A stretch of DNA of 64,000 nt, from NCBI RefSeq assembly GCF_001465595.2, contig NZ_CP013481.2:5146001-5210000 (forward strand). The letters are read 5' to 3'. Position numbers and translations under genes: made by a program. Within the stretch, counting starts at the first letter, position 1; every line of letters starts with the position of its first letter. Under the pieces are notes generated by a model that was not told the DNA's origin, did not search any database, and was given only the letters and a program-made list of their open reading frames with translations. Positions 1 through 8,710 of the stretch are shown here, piece after piece. Source of the DNA: Pandoraea apista. GTDB taxonomy: Bacteria; Pseudomonadota; Gammaproteobacteria; Burkholderiales; Burkholderiaceae.

Positions 1-2
1 AC

Positions 3-395
3 CGCAGTTGGTTCGACACGCCCTCGCGCGAAGCCGCCACGTTGGCGATGCTGCGAGAGACCGGCGCGGCGCACACTATCGTCGACAGTCCCGGCGGGTT
101 CGACAACACGGTGCCAGCCGTCTGGGCAACAACGCGCGACGACCTCTGTGTCGTGCGCCTGCATGGCCGTAACGCCGACGCGTGGAACCGGCGAGGCATC
201 GTCGCCTCGTCCGGACGCTTCGTCTACGAATACAGCGCGAGCGAGCTGATCGACATCTCGGCTCGCGTGCAACGCATTGCCGCGCTAGCCGACGATACGC
301 ACGTCCTTTTCAATACAAATCACGAAGATCAGGGCATGAAAAACGCGTCGGCCTTTCAGCGCGCGCTGGTAAAGATGGCGCACGGCGAGCGCTAG
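3..395 (+). CDS. DUF72 (YecE-like) family protein, C-terminal part
   Basis: The reading frame is open from the window edge, so this is the 3' end of a longer gene. The visible 130 residues fit the C-terminal half of DUF72/YecE proteins, predicted TIM-barrel-like proteins of unknown biochemical role. Recognisable features are the VVRLHGRN segment, the YEYSASEL stretch and the late FNTNHEDQG...NA..F motif, where the family usually has an FNN..D pattern. No function can be assigned beyond family membership. It converges with the fluoride antiporter gene, with only five bases between the stop codons. Confidence 0.75.
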   Translation, partial: RSWFDTPSREAATLAMLRETGAAHTIVDSPGGFDNTVPAVWATTRDDLCVVRLHGRNADAWNRRGIVASSGRFVYEYSASELIDISARVQRIAALADDTHVLFNTNHEDQGMKNASAFQRALVKMAHGER

Positions 396-400
396 GGAAA

Positions 401-1729
401 CTACGTGTCCTCGCCGGCGCGGCGACCGCTCCCCTGCGACTTGCGCCACGCAGGCAGATCGGCGAGCCGCGCGCCTTCAGGTACTGCGCCGTGCTTGCCG
501 TGTCCGACACGTTGCGCGCGATAGATCCCCGTATGGCCCGAGCACAGATAGGCCAGCACACAGGCGATCGCCGCGTAGCCGCCGATTTGCGGGCCGAAGA
601 TCTCGATGGCCATCAATGTCGACGCGATGGGCGTGTTGGCCGCACCGGCAAATACAGCGACAAAGCCAATGCCGGCGAGTACGGCGGCGGGCAACGTCAA
701 CACATGCGAGAGTGCGTTGCCCAGCGTCGCCCCCATGTAGAACAGCGGCGTCACCTCGCCGCCCTTGAATCCCGAGCCGAGCGTGAGAACGGTAAAGAGC
801 GCCTTGCCGAGGAAGTCGTACCAGGGCAGCGTGGCGTGAAACGCGTCCACGAGGGTCGGAATACCCAGGCCGAGATACTGCGGCGTGCCCAACACCGTAG
901 CGGCGGCGGCAACCGCCACGCCGCCCGCGAAGGGGCGTAGCGGCGCGTAGGCGACGCGCCGTTTCATGAACGCGGACGTCGCGTGCGTCGCCTGCGCAAA
1001 CGCCATGCCGGTCAATCCGCAGAGTACCCCGGCGACAGCGGCACTGAACGCTCCGGAGATCGACATCGAGGTGGCAAACAGACCGGGCGCAATCACGTAC
1101 GCGGTGTGATGCACGCCCCAGGCGCGCGTCACGGCGTCGCCCACGAGCGCCGCGACCAGGCACGGCAGCAGGGCGTCATGGCGCAGGCGTCCGATGGCGA
1201 GCACTTCCAGCCCGAACACGGCGCCCGCGAGCGGTGTGCCGAACACCGATGCAAAGCCCGCAGCAATGCCGGACATCAGCAGCACACGACGCTGTTCGCC
1301 GGACAAGCGAAAGAGCGGTGTCAGTTGATCGGCCAGCGCGCCGCCCATTTGCACGGCGGTGCCCTCCCGCCCGGCAGACCCGCCGAACAGATGCGTGACG
1401 ACCGTGCCGAAAAGCACGAGCGGCGCCATGCGCAACGGCACGACGCGCTTAGGATCGTGAATCTCGTCGATCAGCAGGTTATTACCAGCCTCGACATGCC
1501 AGCCGAAGCGCAGATAAAGCCAGCCGACCGCGAAGCCGGCTACGGGCAGCAGCCACAGCAGCCACGGGTGCATGAGCCGTGTGTTCGTGGCCAGATCCAG
1601 GGCCACCAGAAACAGCGCCGAGGCGCTGCCGGCCATCACGCCGACGAGCGCCGCCAGCGCACTGACATGGGCGGCACGCGGCAAGACGCCGAACAGGTCC
1701 CGCAACGGGGAATCGTGGAACATCTTCAT
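401..1729 (-). CDS. eriC: CLC-F type fluoride/proton antiporter
   Basis: Inner-membrane CLC protein of about 442 residues that should export fluoride in exchange for protons. The CLC core is complete, with hydrophobic helices throughout. The ion-pathway signatures are those of the fluoride-selective branch: GNNL (about residues 82-85) replaces the chloride-type GSGIP; GREGT (120-124) carries the gating glutamate; and GGEVTP (323-328) carries the Glu and Thr seen in characterised CLC-F proteins. A fluoride riboswitch lies upstream on the same strand, which independently supports the substrate. The start is chosen at the ATG at 1729, which a leader ORF overlaps; the ATG at 1741 (12 bases upstream) is possible. 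The reading frame extends to 1927, but that upstream part lies inside the riboswitch and is rejected. Family knowledge: CLC-F genes are commonly controlled by this riboswitch. Confidence 0.9.
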   Translation of the reverse strand: MKMFHDSPLRDLFGVLPRAAHVSALAALVGVMAGSASALFLVALDLATNTRLMHPWLLWLLPVAGFAVGWLYLRFGWHVEAGNNLLIDEIHDPKRVVPLRMAPLVLFGTVVTHLFGGSAGREGTAVQMGGALADQLTPLFRLSGEQRRVLLMSGIAAGFASVFGTPLAGAVFGLEVLAIGRLRHDALLPCLVAALVGDAVTRAWGVHHTAYVIAPGLFATSMSISGAFSAAVAGVLCGLTGMAFAQATHATSAFMKRRVAYAPLRPFAGGVAVAAAATVLGTPQYLGLGIPTLVDAFHATLPWYDFLGKALFTVLTLGSGFKGGEVTPLFYMGATLGNALSHVLTLPAAVLAGIGFVAVFAGAANTPIASTLMAIEIFGPQIGGYAAIACVLAYLCSGHTGIYRAQRVGHGKHGAVPEGARLADLPAWRKSQGSGRRAGEDT

Positions 1730-1836
1730 GGTGTCAAGCATCGGGACGAGCAACGTCGTCGATAAATTGCCTGAACCTGCCGGAAGAAGAACGGGAATCG
1801 GAATACGAAGGGAACGCGTGAACCGCTCGAATGCAT
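1726..1836 (-). CDS. Possible leader peptide (36 codons) before the fluoride antiporter
   Basis: A short frame begins at an ATG preceded by a GGGAGG ribosome-binding sequence nine bases away and ends in a TGA that overlaps the antiporter ATG at 1729 (ATGA). Its product would be Phe/Arg-rich (MHSSGSRVPF...) with no known family. The arrangement suggests translational coupling: riboswitch, then leader ORF, then antiporter. This is inference from spacing only; it may be a chance frame. Confidence 0.25.
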   Translation of the reverse strand: MHSSGSRVPFVFRFPFFFRQVQAIYRRRCSSRCLTP

Positions 1837-1866
1837 CGCCCGCAACCTCCCGGCACGCCAGGATCT

Positions 1867-1936
1867 TGCAGGCATCATCAGCCCCGGGGAGGGGCGGTTT
1901 GCGAAACGAACGCCGGAGGTATGCCATCTCCGTGAA
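1867..1936 (-). promoter_or_regulatory. Fluoride riboswitch (crcB motif)
   Basis: Read on the minus strand, the element starts with GGAGATGGCATACCTCC (1931-1915): a GGAG/CTCC hairpin with the conserved GATGG loop. It continues with AAACCGCCCC-TCCCC-GGGGC (1900-1881), then TGATGATGCC (1880-1871). The GGCAT in the first loop (1925-1921) is complementary to ATGCC (1875-1871), which gives the pseudoknot typical of the class. About 14 extra bases between the two parts could form a small GCG/CGC hairpin. It lies upstream of the CLC-F gene on the same strand. The expression platform is not obvious: I saw no clear terminator between it and the gene. Confidence 0.88.
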
Positions 1937-2050
1937 GCAGCCGCCATGCTATCAGGAAGCCCACGCACTCACAATGCGCGACATGCCGAACGCCCGAATG
2001 CCAACCGGGTCGACACGTCGCCGGACTTCGAGCCCTGCCCGTTACCCGAC

Positions 2051-2090
2051 GAAAACGGCGGGGGCGATGCCTGACATCGCAACCCGCCGT
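2051..2090 (-). terminator. Rho-independent terminator after the catalase gene
   Basis: On the minus strand an ACGGCGGG / CCCGCCGT stem (2083-2090 with 2055-2062) is extended by GCGATG / CATCGC, and TTTT follows at 2054-2051. It lies 25 bases past the catalase stop codon and separates catalase from the fluoride riboswitch transcript. Confidence 0.75.
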
Positions 2091-2115
2091 CGTTGGCTTC
2101 GTGGTGACGAAACGT

Positions 2116-3585
2116 CTACTTTCTGGCGCTCTTCACCGCTTGCTCGATGCGCGCACCGACGTCCTTATCGATCTGCTTCCAGTAATCGAAAGCCCGCTCC
2201 AGCACCGGGCTACGCACCCCGGCCAGCAGCGCGCCCGACACGGTCTCGACCAGACGTGCACGCGCCGCGTCGTCGAACACGTTGCGCACCAGATGACCCG
2301 GTTGCGAGAAGTCGTCGTCGTCCTTGTGCAGCGTGTAGGCACTGCGCACCATGTCGCCGTCCGACGCCCAGCCATCTTCCGCGGGGCCGGTCTGATCGGC
2401 GTACGGACGCCCCCCGCTGTTCGGCACGTAGGTCGGCGCATTGCCGCTATGCTCAAACGTCATATGACCGTCGAACATATACGACTGTACCGGTACTTTC
2501 GGGCGGTTGACGGGCAATTGATGGAAGTTCGTGCCGATGCGATTGCGTTGCGCATCGTTGTAAGCGAAGGCGCGCCCGAGCAGCATCTTGTCGGGCGACA
2601 GACCGATGCCCGGCACCGTATTACCCGGCGAAAACGCGGCCTGCTCGATCTGCGCGAAGAAGTTCTCCGGATTGCGGTTGAGCGTCATCTTGCCCACCTT
2701 GATCAGCGGATAGTCCTTGTGCGACCACGTTTTCGTCAGATCGAACGGATTGAAGCGGTACTGCTTCGCGTCGGCGTACGGCATGACCTGCACCGACAGA
2801 ATCCAGCTCGGATACTCGCCACGGGCGATGGCATCGAACAGATCGCGTCGATGGAAGTCGGCGTCCTGACCGGACATCGTCGCCGCCTCGGCGTTGGTGA
2901 AGAACGCCATGCCCTGCTCGGTATGGAAGTGGTACTTCACCCAGAATTTCTCGCCACTGGCGTTAATCCACATGTAGGTGTGCGAACCATAGCCGTTCAT
3001 GTGACGCCAGGTCCGCGGCAGACCCCGATCACCCATCAGATACGTGACCTGATGCGCAGACTCCGGGTTGTTCGTCCAGAAATCCCATTGCATATGGTTA
3101 TCGCGCAGGCCCGAGTCCGGCAGACGCTTCTGGCTGCGGATGAAGTGCGGAAACTTCATCGGGTCGCGCACGAAGAAAATCGGTGTGTTGTTACCCACGA
3201 GATCGTAGTTACCTTCGTCGGTATAAAACTTGAGCGAGAAGCCGCGCACGTCGCGCCACGTGTCTGGGCTGCCGGCTTCGCCCGCAACCGTCGAGAAACG
3301 GGCGAGCATTTCCACCTTGGCGCCCTTCCTGAACAGCGAGGCCTTGGTGTAACGGCTGACATCTTCCGTGGTTTCGAATACGCCAAAAGCACCTGCGCCT
3401 TTGGCGTGAGGCTGACGCTCGGGCACCTTCTCCCGATTGAAGTGCGCCATTTGCTCGATGAAGTGAACGTCGTGAAGCAGCAGCGGGCCGTCCGCTCCGA
3501 CCGATAGTGTGTTCCGGTCGCTTGCCGCCGGCGCACCGGCACCGGTCGTCGATCCGGTGTCCGGACGATCTTTCTCTTTGCTCAT
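2116..3585 (-). CDS. katA: Monofunctional haem catalase
   Basis: Cytoplasmic catalase of 489 residues, disproportionating hydrogen peroxide to water and oxygen; the length is that of small-subunit (clade 3) catalases. Visible family features are the catalytic His in [10 protein letters not shown] (about residue 60), the Asn in DLVGNNTP (about 132-133) and the proximal haem tyrosine in [14 protein letters not shown] (about residue 342). The ATG at 3585 (MSKEKDRP) is chosen because a GGAGG sits 6 bases upstream; a longer frame reaches 3702 but lacks a comparable site. It appears monocistronic with its own terminator. OxyR-type control is usual for this family but I did not identify an operator. 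Confidence 0.95.
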   Translation of the reverse strand: MSKEKDRPDTGSTTGAGAPAASDRNTLSVGADGPLLLHDVHFIEQMAHFNREKVPERQPHAKGAGAFGVFETTEDVSRYTKASLFRKGAKVEMLARFSTVAGEAGSPDTWRDVRGFSLKFYTDEGNYDLVGNNTPIFFVRDPMKFPHFIRSQKRLPDSGLRDNHMQWDFWTNNPESAHQVTYLMGDRGLPRTWRHMNGYGSHTYMWINASGEKFWVKYHFHTEQGMAFFTNAEAATMSGQDADFHRRDLFDAIARGEYPSWILSVQVMPYADAKQYRFNPFDLTKTWSHKDYPLIKVGKMTLNRNPENFFAQIEQAAFSPGNTVPGIGLSPDKMLLGRAFAYNDAQRNRIGTNFHQLPVNRPKVPVQSYMFDGHMTFEHSGNAPTYVPNSGGRPYADQTGPAEDGWASDGDMVRSAYTLHKDDDDFSQPGHLVRNVFDDAARARLVETVSGALLAGVRSPVLERAFDYWKQIDKDVGARIEQAVKSARK

Positions 3586-3742
3586 ACTTACCTCCGAGAT
3601 GAAGGTGGGTGGGGAGAGGGAGAGAGTTGGAGTCAGCGATATCGCAAGTCGTTCAAAGCATAATACAAGACGCCCAAAAGCACTCGCCGGCATTCGGTGC
3701 ATTGAATATTCATCAACGTGAGACCGCTTGCGCGAACGGCGG

Positions 3743-3771
3743 CAAAAGAAAACGTCCGCGAATGCGGACGT
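3743..3771 (-). terminator. Rho-independent terminator after the cysteine desulfurase gene
   Basis: A perfect 8-bp stem (ACGTCCGC / GCGGACGT) with a four-base loop is followed on the minus strand by TTTTCTTTT. It lies about 90 bases past the cysteine desulfurase stop and just upstream of the catalase promoter region. Confidence 0.8.
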
Positions 3772-3858
3772 CAGTATCGGTATCGATATCAGTACGGCGC
3801 CGGTGTCACCCTACCCAACCCTAACGGGCCGGCACCGACGCATGCGGCGAATGTAAGC

Positions 3859-5019
3859 TCAGGCGGCCAACGCCCGGCATTGACAGACAACGCGCTCGAA
3901 GCACGCAATCGCGAAGTCGATCGAGGCCTCGTCGGTAAAACGTCCGAGGCTCACTCGGACCGTGCGGCTTGCCGCTTCGCTATCGAGTCCGATGGCGCTC
4001 AGCACATACGACGGCTGACCCGATGCCGAGTTGCAAGCCGACGTCGACGAGACCGCCAGATTGCCGTTGAGCATGAACGTGAAGAACCCCGCGTGCCGCA
4101 CCGTCAGGCTCAACGTGTGCGGAATGCGCGGTGCATCGGCGGCGTTGTGCACCACACCGTCGAGCGCCAGCACGCCATCGAGCAGGCGCCGGCTTAGCCG
4201 GGCAATACGCGCGTTATCCGTCGTCATGGCCTGCATGGCCAACTCGCATGCCGTTCCCATACCGACGATCTGATGCGTTGCCAACGTGCCGGAGCGCAAG
4301 CCTCGCTCATGACCACCGCCGTGAATTTGCGGGGCGATGCGCGGCATGACGTCCTTGCTCACGTACAACGCGCCGATTCCCTTGGGCCCATAGACCTTGT
4401 GCGCCGACATCGACAGCAGATCGATGCCCATCGCCTTCACGTCGATCGGCGTCTTGCCCAGCGCCTGTGCCGCGTCGACATGCAGCAGCGCGCCGGCGGC
4501 GTGCACCACCTTCGAGATGGCCGCAACGTCGGTCAGCGTGCCCAGTTCGTTGTTGACTAGCATGAGCGATACCAGCCCCGTGTCGGGACGCAACGCTGCC
4601 GCCACCGCTTCGGCCGTGATTTCGCCACTGGCTGAGGGCGTGACATAGGTCACCGGTACGCCGCGCTTTTCCAGATACGCCATCGTGTCGAGAATCGCCT
4701 TGTGTTCGAGCACACTCGTGATCATGTGGGGGCGCGACTGCCCCAGTTCTGCATAGCCCTTGAGCGCCAGATTGTTCGATTCGGTGGCGCCTGAAGTCCA
4801 GACGATCTCCGCCGCATCGGCACCGACGAGTGCGGCGACCTGTGCGCGCGAGCGCTCCACGAGACGGCGCGCACTCACGCCTGCCGCATGCGAGCTCGAC
4901 GCCGGATTCCCGAACACACCCTCCACGCCGAGACAGTCGGACATTGCTGCGATCACCGCCGCGTCCGCAGGCGTGGTGGCGGCATAGTCGAAGTAATGGA
5001 GGGATTCTTTCTCGCGCAT
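3859..5019 (-). CDS. NifS/IscS-like cysteine desulfurase
   Basis: PLP-dependent class V aminotransferase fold, 386 residues, predicted to remove sulfur from cysteine as a persulfide. The cofactor lysine lies in SAHKVYGPKG (K208), the PLP-stacking His in VLEHKAIL (about 106) and the candidate catalytic cysteine in SSTSACNSASGQPS (C329). The start at 5019 (MREKESLHYFDYAATTP) has a GAGG upstream and begins directly with the conserved FDYAATTP. It stands alone: no iscU, iscA or sufE lies beside it, so it is not the housekeeping isc copy and its sulfur acceptor is unknown. It is followed by the terminator at 3743-3771. Confidence 0.85.
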   Translation of the reverse strand: MREKESLHYFDYAATTPADAAVIAAMSDCLGVEGVFGNPASSSHAAGVSARRLVERSRAQVAALVGADAAEIVWTSGATESNNLALKGYAELGQSRPHMITSVLEHKAILDTMAYLEKRGVPVTYVTPSASGEITAEAVAAALRPDTGLVSLMLVNNELGTLTDVAAISKVVHAAGALLHVDAAQALGKTPIDVKAMGIDLLSMSAHKVYGPKGIGALYVSKDVMPRIAPQIHGGGHERGLRSGTLATHQIVGMGTACELAMQAMTTDNARIARLSRRLLDGVLALDGVVHNAADAPRIPHTLSLTVRHAGFFTFMLNGNLAVSSTSACNSASGQPSYVLSAIGLDSEAASRTVRVSLGRFTDEASIDFAIACFERVVCQCRALAA

Positions 5020-5159
5020 GATCGGCCTCGGATAAATAAGTGCATCGATCCTACGCGGCGAAAGCGAGAAAAGGCTTGCAGAATCACCCGCCAACAAACA
5101 GCTTCGTGGAAAATTCATCCCAAAAAACACAATATTCTGGAAATTTTATCCAATCCACG

Positions 5160-6578
5160 TCATTCGTCCTCACTCGCCGGGAATCGCACGGTGACGTCGA
5201 GTCCACCGCCCGGCGCGTCGTCAAGCGCGACTTCCGCGCGGTGCATGCGGGCAATCTCCTTGACGATGGCCAGTCCCAACCCGGAGCCGTCTGCGGACTG
5301 CGGGGTCGCACCATGGTGTTCCCGGCGATAGAAGCGCTCGAACACCGCCTCGCGTTCGTGCACAGGAATACCGGGACCGTTATCGACGACCTGAAGCACT
5401 GCCGCGTCGGCCTCTCGCCGCGTGCGTACCGTGATGACGGTGCCGTCGCCGGCCCTTGCCGCATACCGAATGGCGTTGTCGATGAGATTGCCGCACAGCT
5501 CGCTCAGCAACTCACGTTGCGCCAGTACCGGCACCGGGCCGTCGTGCTCGAATCCCAGATCGATATGGCGCGAGCGCGCTACCGGCGACCAGTCGAGGGC
5601 CACGCTGCGCGCAACCTCGTCGAGCCGCAATGGCACCATTGCCACAGGCGGCCCGCCTTCCGCTTCGAGACGCGATAACGACAGCAACTGGCGCACGCTC
5701 TTCGCTGCCTGCTTGACCGCGTGATTGAGCCGCTCGACGCGCGTTCGCGCCGGTTCGCTGAGCGACTCGCGCAGGGTGAGTTCCGACTCGGCCTGAATAA
5801 TGGCGAGCGGCGTTTTCAGTTGATGCGCCGCGTCGGCAAAGAAGCGTTGCCGCGACGCCTGCATTCGCCCGACACGTCCGACATATTGGTTGATGGACTC
5901 AACGAGCGGCTTGACCTCCGTTGGCAGATCGACGTTATCGAGCGGGGTCGTGTCGTCTTCGCTGCGCGCGGCGACCTTGGCGGACAACCGATTGAGCGGC
6001 CGCAGCCCGCGCGTAACACCGAGCCAGACGATGGCAAGCGCCAGCACGACCAGCAACACTTCCTGTTGCAACGCGCCGGTCAGAATCTGTCGCGCCAACT
6101 CATGACGCGACTCCGTTGTCTCGCCAACGACAATCCACACCGCACGCGTCTGTGCGTTCGGCACGTCATGCACCGGTAGTTGCAGCGCGCCCATGCGCAG
6201 CGCTTCGCCGCGATACACGGCGTCGTAAAACGCCGTGTGATACGGCTCCGGCGCCAGCCGGCCCGGAGGCATGGGCAAGTCGTGATAGCCGGTCACGGCA
6301 CGCCCGCCGTCCTCCCGAATCACGTAATAGATCTTGCCCCCACGATCGGACTCGAACATCTCGAGCGCAAGGTACGGCAGATTGACCTGCACCTCGCCGT
6401 CGATCAGTTGCGTGCCTTCACGAATCGATTTGATCGAGAATTCCAGCGACCGGTCGAACGCCGAATTGGCCGCACTCATGGCGCGCTGATAAGTCAGCCA
6501 CGTATCGAGCGCGAGCAGGCCGAGCAACGGAAACAGCAGCCAGAGCGCCAGTTGACGGCGAAGATTCGGTTGCGGCAT
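5160..6578 (-). CDS. tctE: TctE-like sensor histidine kinase
   Basis: Inner-membrane sensor kinase of about 472 residues. It has a first membrane segment (about 11-30), a periplasmic sensor region resembling the two-component sensor N-terminal domain found in TctE, and a second membrane segment (about 172-190). The HAMP-like and HisKA regions follow, with the phospho-accepting His in ADAAHQLKTPLAII (H252), then an ATPase domain with N box (NLIDNAIRYA), DNGPGIP and GSGLGLAIV. It follows the response regulator gene by about 30 bases, so the two form an operon. The ATG at 6578 is preferred to a TTG three codons upstream. The signal is unknown; the family includes tricarboxylate sensors, and the divergent ABC importer suggests control of that uptake system. 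Confidence 0.88.
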   Translation of the reverse strand: MPQPNLRRQLALWLLFPLLGLLALDTWLTYQRAMSAANSAFDRSLEFSIKSIREGTQLIDGEVQVNLPYLALEMFESDRGGKIYYVIREDGGRAVTGYHDLPMPPGRLAPEPYHTAFYDAVYRGEALRMGALQLPVHDVPNAQTRAVWIVVGETTESRHELARQILTGALQQEVLLVVLALAIVWLGVTRGLRPLNRLSAKVAARSEDDTTPLDNVDLPTEVKPLVESINQYVGRVGRMQASRQRFFADAAHQLKTPLAIIQAESELTLRESLSEPARTRVERLNHAVKQAAKSVRQLLSLSRLEAEGGPPVAMVPLRLDEVARSVALDWSPVARSRHIDLGFEHDGPVPVLAQRELLSELCGNLIDNAIRYAARAGDGTVITVRTRREADAAVLQVVDNGPGIPVHEREAVFERFYRREHHGATPQSADGSGLGLAIVKEIARMHRAEVALDDAPGGGLDVTVRFPASEDE

Positions 6579-6607
6579 GGGCAGCAAAAATGGAGAGATC
6601 GGCGGGC

Positions 6608-7294
6608 TTAAACGGCCGGCGGCGCGTCGGACTTTTCTTCAAGCAGATAGCCCAGCCCGCGCAACGTGACGATGGCCACGCGGCTGCCTTCGAGCTTCTT
6701 CCTCAAGCGGTGGACGTAGATCTCAATGGCGTCCGGATTGACCGATTCCTCGATGCCGAAGAGCTTCTCCGAGAGGGCTTCCTTATTGATCGCGCGCCCG
6801 CCGCGCAGGATCAGGATTTCGAGCACGGCGCGCTCGCGCTTGGTGAGTGCAAGGAGTTCGCCGTCGAGACGGAAACTGCGCTCTACACCGTCAAACACCA
6901 GCGGCCCGCAGGCCACATCGGCACTCTCGTGATGCTGGGCGCGACGAATCAGGGCGCGGGCACGGGCCTCCAGTTCGTCGAGTTCGAACGGCTTCGACAG
7001 ATAATCGTCGGCCCCGAGATTGAGGCCCTTCACGCGATCTTCGAGCGAACCGTGGGCCGTGAGAATCAGCACGGGCACGCGGTTACGGCGCGCGCGCAAG
7101 CGGCGCAGGATTTCGAGGCCGTCGAGACGCGGCAACCCGAGATCGAGAATCACGAGCGAGTACTCCTGCGTGCGCAACACATGATCGGCAGCCTCACCGT
7201 CATGCATGCAATCGACGGCGAAGTTTGCCTGCGTCAACGCTTCAGAGAGCGATTTGGCCAGACTCGGATTGTCTTCGACAAGCAGGATGCGCAT
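6608..7294 (-). CDS. tctD: OmpR-family response regulator (TctD-like)
   Basis: 228-residue regulator with a CheY-like receiver (start MRILLVEDN, phospho-acceptor Asp51 in LVILDLGLP, Lys in DDYLSKPF) and a C-terminal winged helix with the OmpR signature ALTKRERAVLEILI...NPDAIEIYVHRLRKKL and RGLGYLL. It lies first in a two-gene operon with the sensor kinase. Translation is placed at the ATG at 7294, where the receiver begins; an in-frame extension upstream has no family match. It is divergent from the ABC importer, with a 144-base shared control region, and is its likely regulator. Confidence 0.9.
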   Translation of the reverse strand: MRILLVEDNPSLAKSLSEALTQANFAVDCMHDGEAADHVLRTQEYSLVILDLGLPRLDGLEILRRLRARRNRVPVLILTAHGSLEDRVKGLNLGADDYLSKPFELDELEARARALIRRAQHHESADVACGPLVFDGVERSFRLDGELLALTKRERAVLEILILRGGRAINKEALSEKLFGIEESVNPDAIEIYVHRLRKKLEGSRVAIVTLRGLGYLLEEKSDAPPAV

Positions 7295-7349
7295 AACAAC
7301 TAGGGAAATCCATGACCCGAAAAAGGGGGTTCGGATCGGATTCGACACG

Positions 7350-7365
7350 AAATCGAAAGCGATTT
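7350..7365. promoter_or_regulatory. Inverted repeat in the tctD / ABC importer divergent region
   Basis: AAATCG and CGATTT are separated by four bases, near the middle of the 144-base space between the response regulator and the importer gene. It could be the binding site of the TctD-like regulator. The evidence is symmetry and position only. Confidence 0.3.
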
Positions 7366-7438
7366 GAAAGTTCCGGCAACTTAACATGCGCCACGCGAAA
7401 ACGACAAACCCCATTCAAGGGGTCTTCCGGAGGATGAC

Positions 7439-8542
7439 ATGAAGCAACAGAAAACGCTCGGCGCGATGGCCGCGGCCGCAGCGCTCTTCGCGGCTGCTAT
7501 GCCTGCGGCTCACGCACAGGTGACGGCCGGCTATCCGGCAAACTATCAGGCCACCATCGACGCCGCCAAAAAGGAAGGCAAGCTCATCGTGTACTCGGTG
7601 ACCGACACGGCGCTGGTGCGTCCGCTCATCAAGGACTTCGAGTCGCTGTACGGCGTGAAAGTCGAGTACAACGACATGAACAGCACCGAGCTGTACAACC
7701 GCTATATCAGCGAGAACGCCGCCAACAGCACCAGCGCCGACGTGCTCTGGAGTTCCGCCATGGACCTTCAGGTCAAGCTGGTGAACGACGGCATGATGGC
7801 GAGCTACGAATCGCCCGAAAGCGCGCACATTCCGCAATGGGCGCAGTACCAGAAGCAAGCCTACGGCACGACTTACGAGCCGCTCGCGATCGTCTACAAC
7901 AAGCGTCTGCTGCCGGCAAACGAAGTGCCGCAAACGCGCATGGAACTGATCAAGCTGCTGCAAGCGAACCCGGCCAAGTTCAAGGGCAAGGTCACGACCT
8001 ACGACATCGAAAAGTCGGGCGTGGGCTTCAACTACCTCACGCAGGACGCGCGCGTGAACCCGGAAGTGACGTGGGAACTCGTGGGCGCCATGGGCGCGCT
8101 CAACCCGAAGCTGCAATCGAGCACGGGCGCGATGATGGAGCGCATTTCGTCGGGCGAGAACCTGATCGGCTACAACATTCTCGGCTCGTACGCCTTCGCC
8201 AAGGCAAAGAAAGATCCGTCCATCGGCTACGTCTATCCGCGTGATTACACCCAGGTAGTGAGCCGTCTGGTCACGATCTCGAAGAAGGCGAAGAACGCAA
8301 ACGCCGCCAAGCTGTGGGTGGATTACCTGCTCTCGAAGCGCGGTCAGACGTTGCTCGCCAATCAGGCCAATCTTTTCTCGATCCGTGCCGACGTGGACGG
8401 CGAAACGTCGATGGCAAGCCTCACGCAGCAACTCGGCTCGGCGCTCAAGCCAATTCCGATCGGTGCGGGTTTGCTGGTCTATCTCGATCAGGCCAAGCGT
8501 CTTGAATTCCTTAAGCGCTGGCAACAGTCGATCAAGCGTTGA
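7439..8542 (+). CDS. ABC importer periplasmic binding protein (ferric/AfuA-like family 1)
   Basis: 367-residue secreted solute-binding protein. A clear signal peptide (MKQQKTLGAMAAAAALFAAAMPAAHAQ) precedes a family 1 fold with the GKLIVYSVTD strand and the SADVLWSSAMD segment seen in AfuA/FbpA-like and phosphonate-type binding proteins. The start has GGAGG six bases upstream. It heads an operon with a fused permease, an ATPase and then a porin. The ligand is not shown by the sequence: ferric iron, phosphonates, sugar acids and polyamines all occur in this family. The neighbouring TctDE-type sensor makes an organic-acid-like ligand plausible (inference). Confidence 0.85.
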   Translation: MKQQKTLGAMAAAAALFAAAMPAAHAQVTAGYPANYQATIDAAKKEGKLIVYSVTDTALVRPLIKDFESLYGVKVEYNDMNSTELYNRYISENAANSTSADVLWSSAMDLQVKLVNDGMMASYESPESAHIPQWAQYQKQAYGTTYEPLAIVYNKRLLPANEVPQTRMELIKLLQANPAKFKGKVTTYDIEKSGVGFNYLTQDARVNPEVTWELVGAMGALNPKLQSSTGAMMERISSGENLIGYNILGSYAFAKAKKDPSIGYVYPRDYTQVVSRLVTISKKAKNANAAKLWVDYLLSKRGQTLLANQANLFSIRADVDGETSMASLTQQLGSALKPIPIGAGLLVYLDQAKRLEFLKRWQQSIKR

Positions 8543-8584
8543 GCGGCACGCTGCAAGCTGCGCTTGTTTGCTGACGTAATGCCA

Positions 8585-8602
8585 CGGGGCGCTCTCGCCC
8601 CG
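8585..8602 (+). other. Intercistronic hairpin after the binding-protein gene
   Basis: A perfect CGGGGCG-CTCT-CGCCCCG stem-loop with no T run lies between the binding-protein and permease genes. Such hairpins often protect the upstream message so that binding protein is made in excess over the membrane parts. A role here is inferred from position. Confidence 0.45.
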
Positions 8603-8710
8603 CGGTCATCGCCTGACCCGTAGCCCCCTTAAGTCCGGCGGCCGCACGCGCGGCCCGCCTCTCCCCAAGCCTTTCTCGATATGCACCCTGCCGGGTGCAG
8701 GGAGACCCTC

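Noticed and set aside
1742..1927. N-terminal extension of the CLC-F gene from an ATG at 1927
   Set aside because: This ATG lies inside the fluoride riboswitch (its GATGG loop); the added residues have no CLC character.
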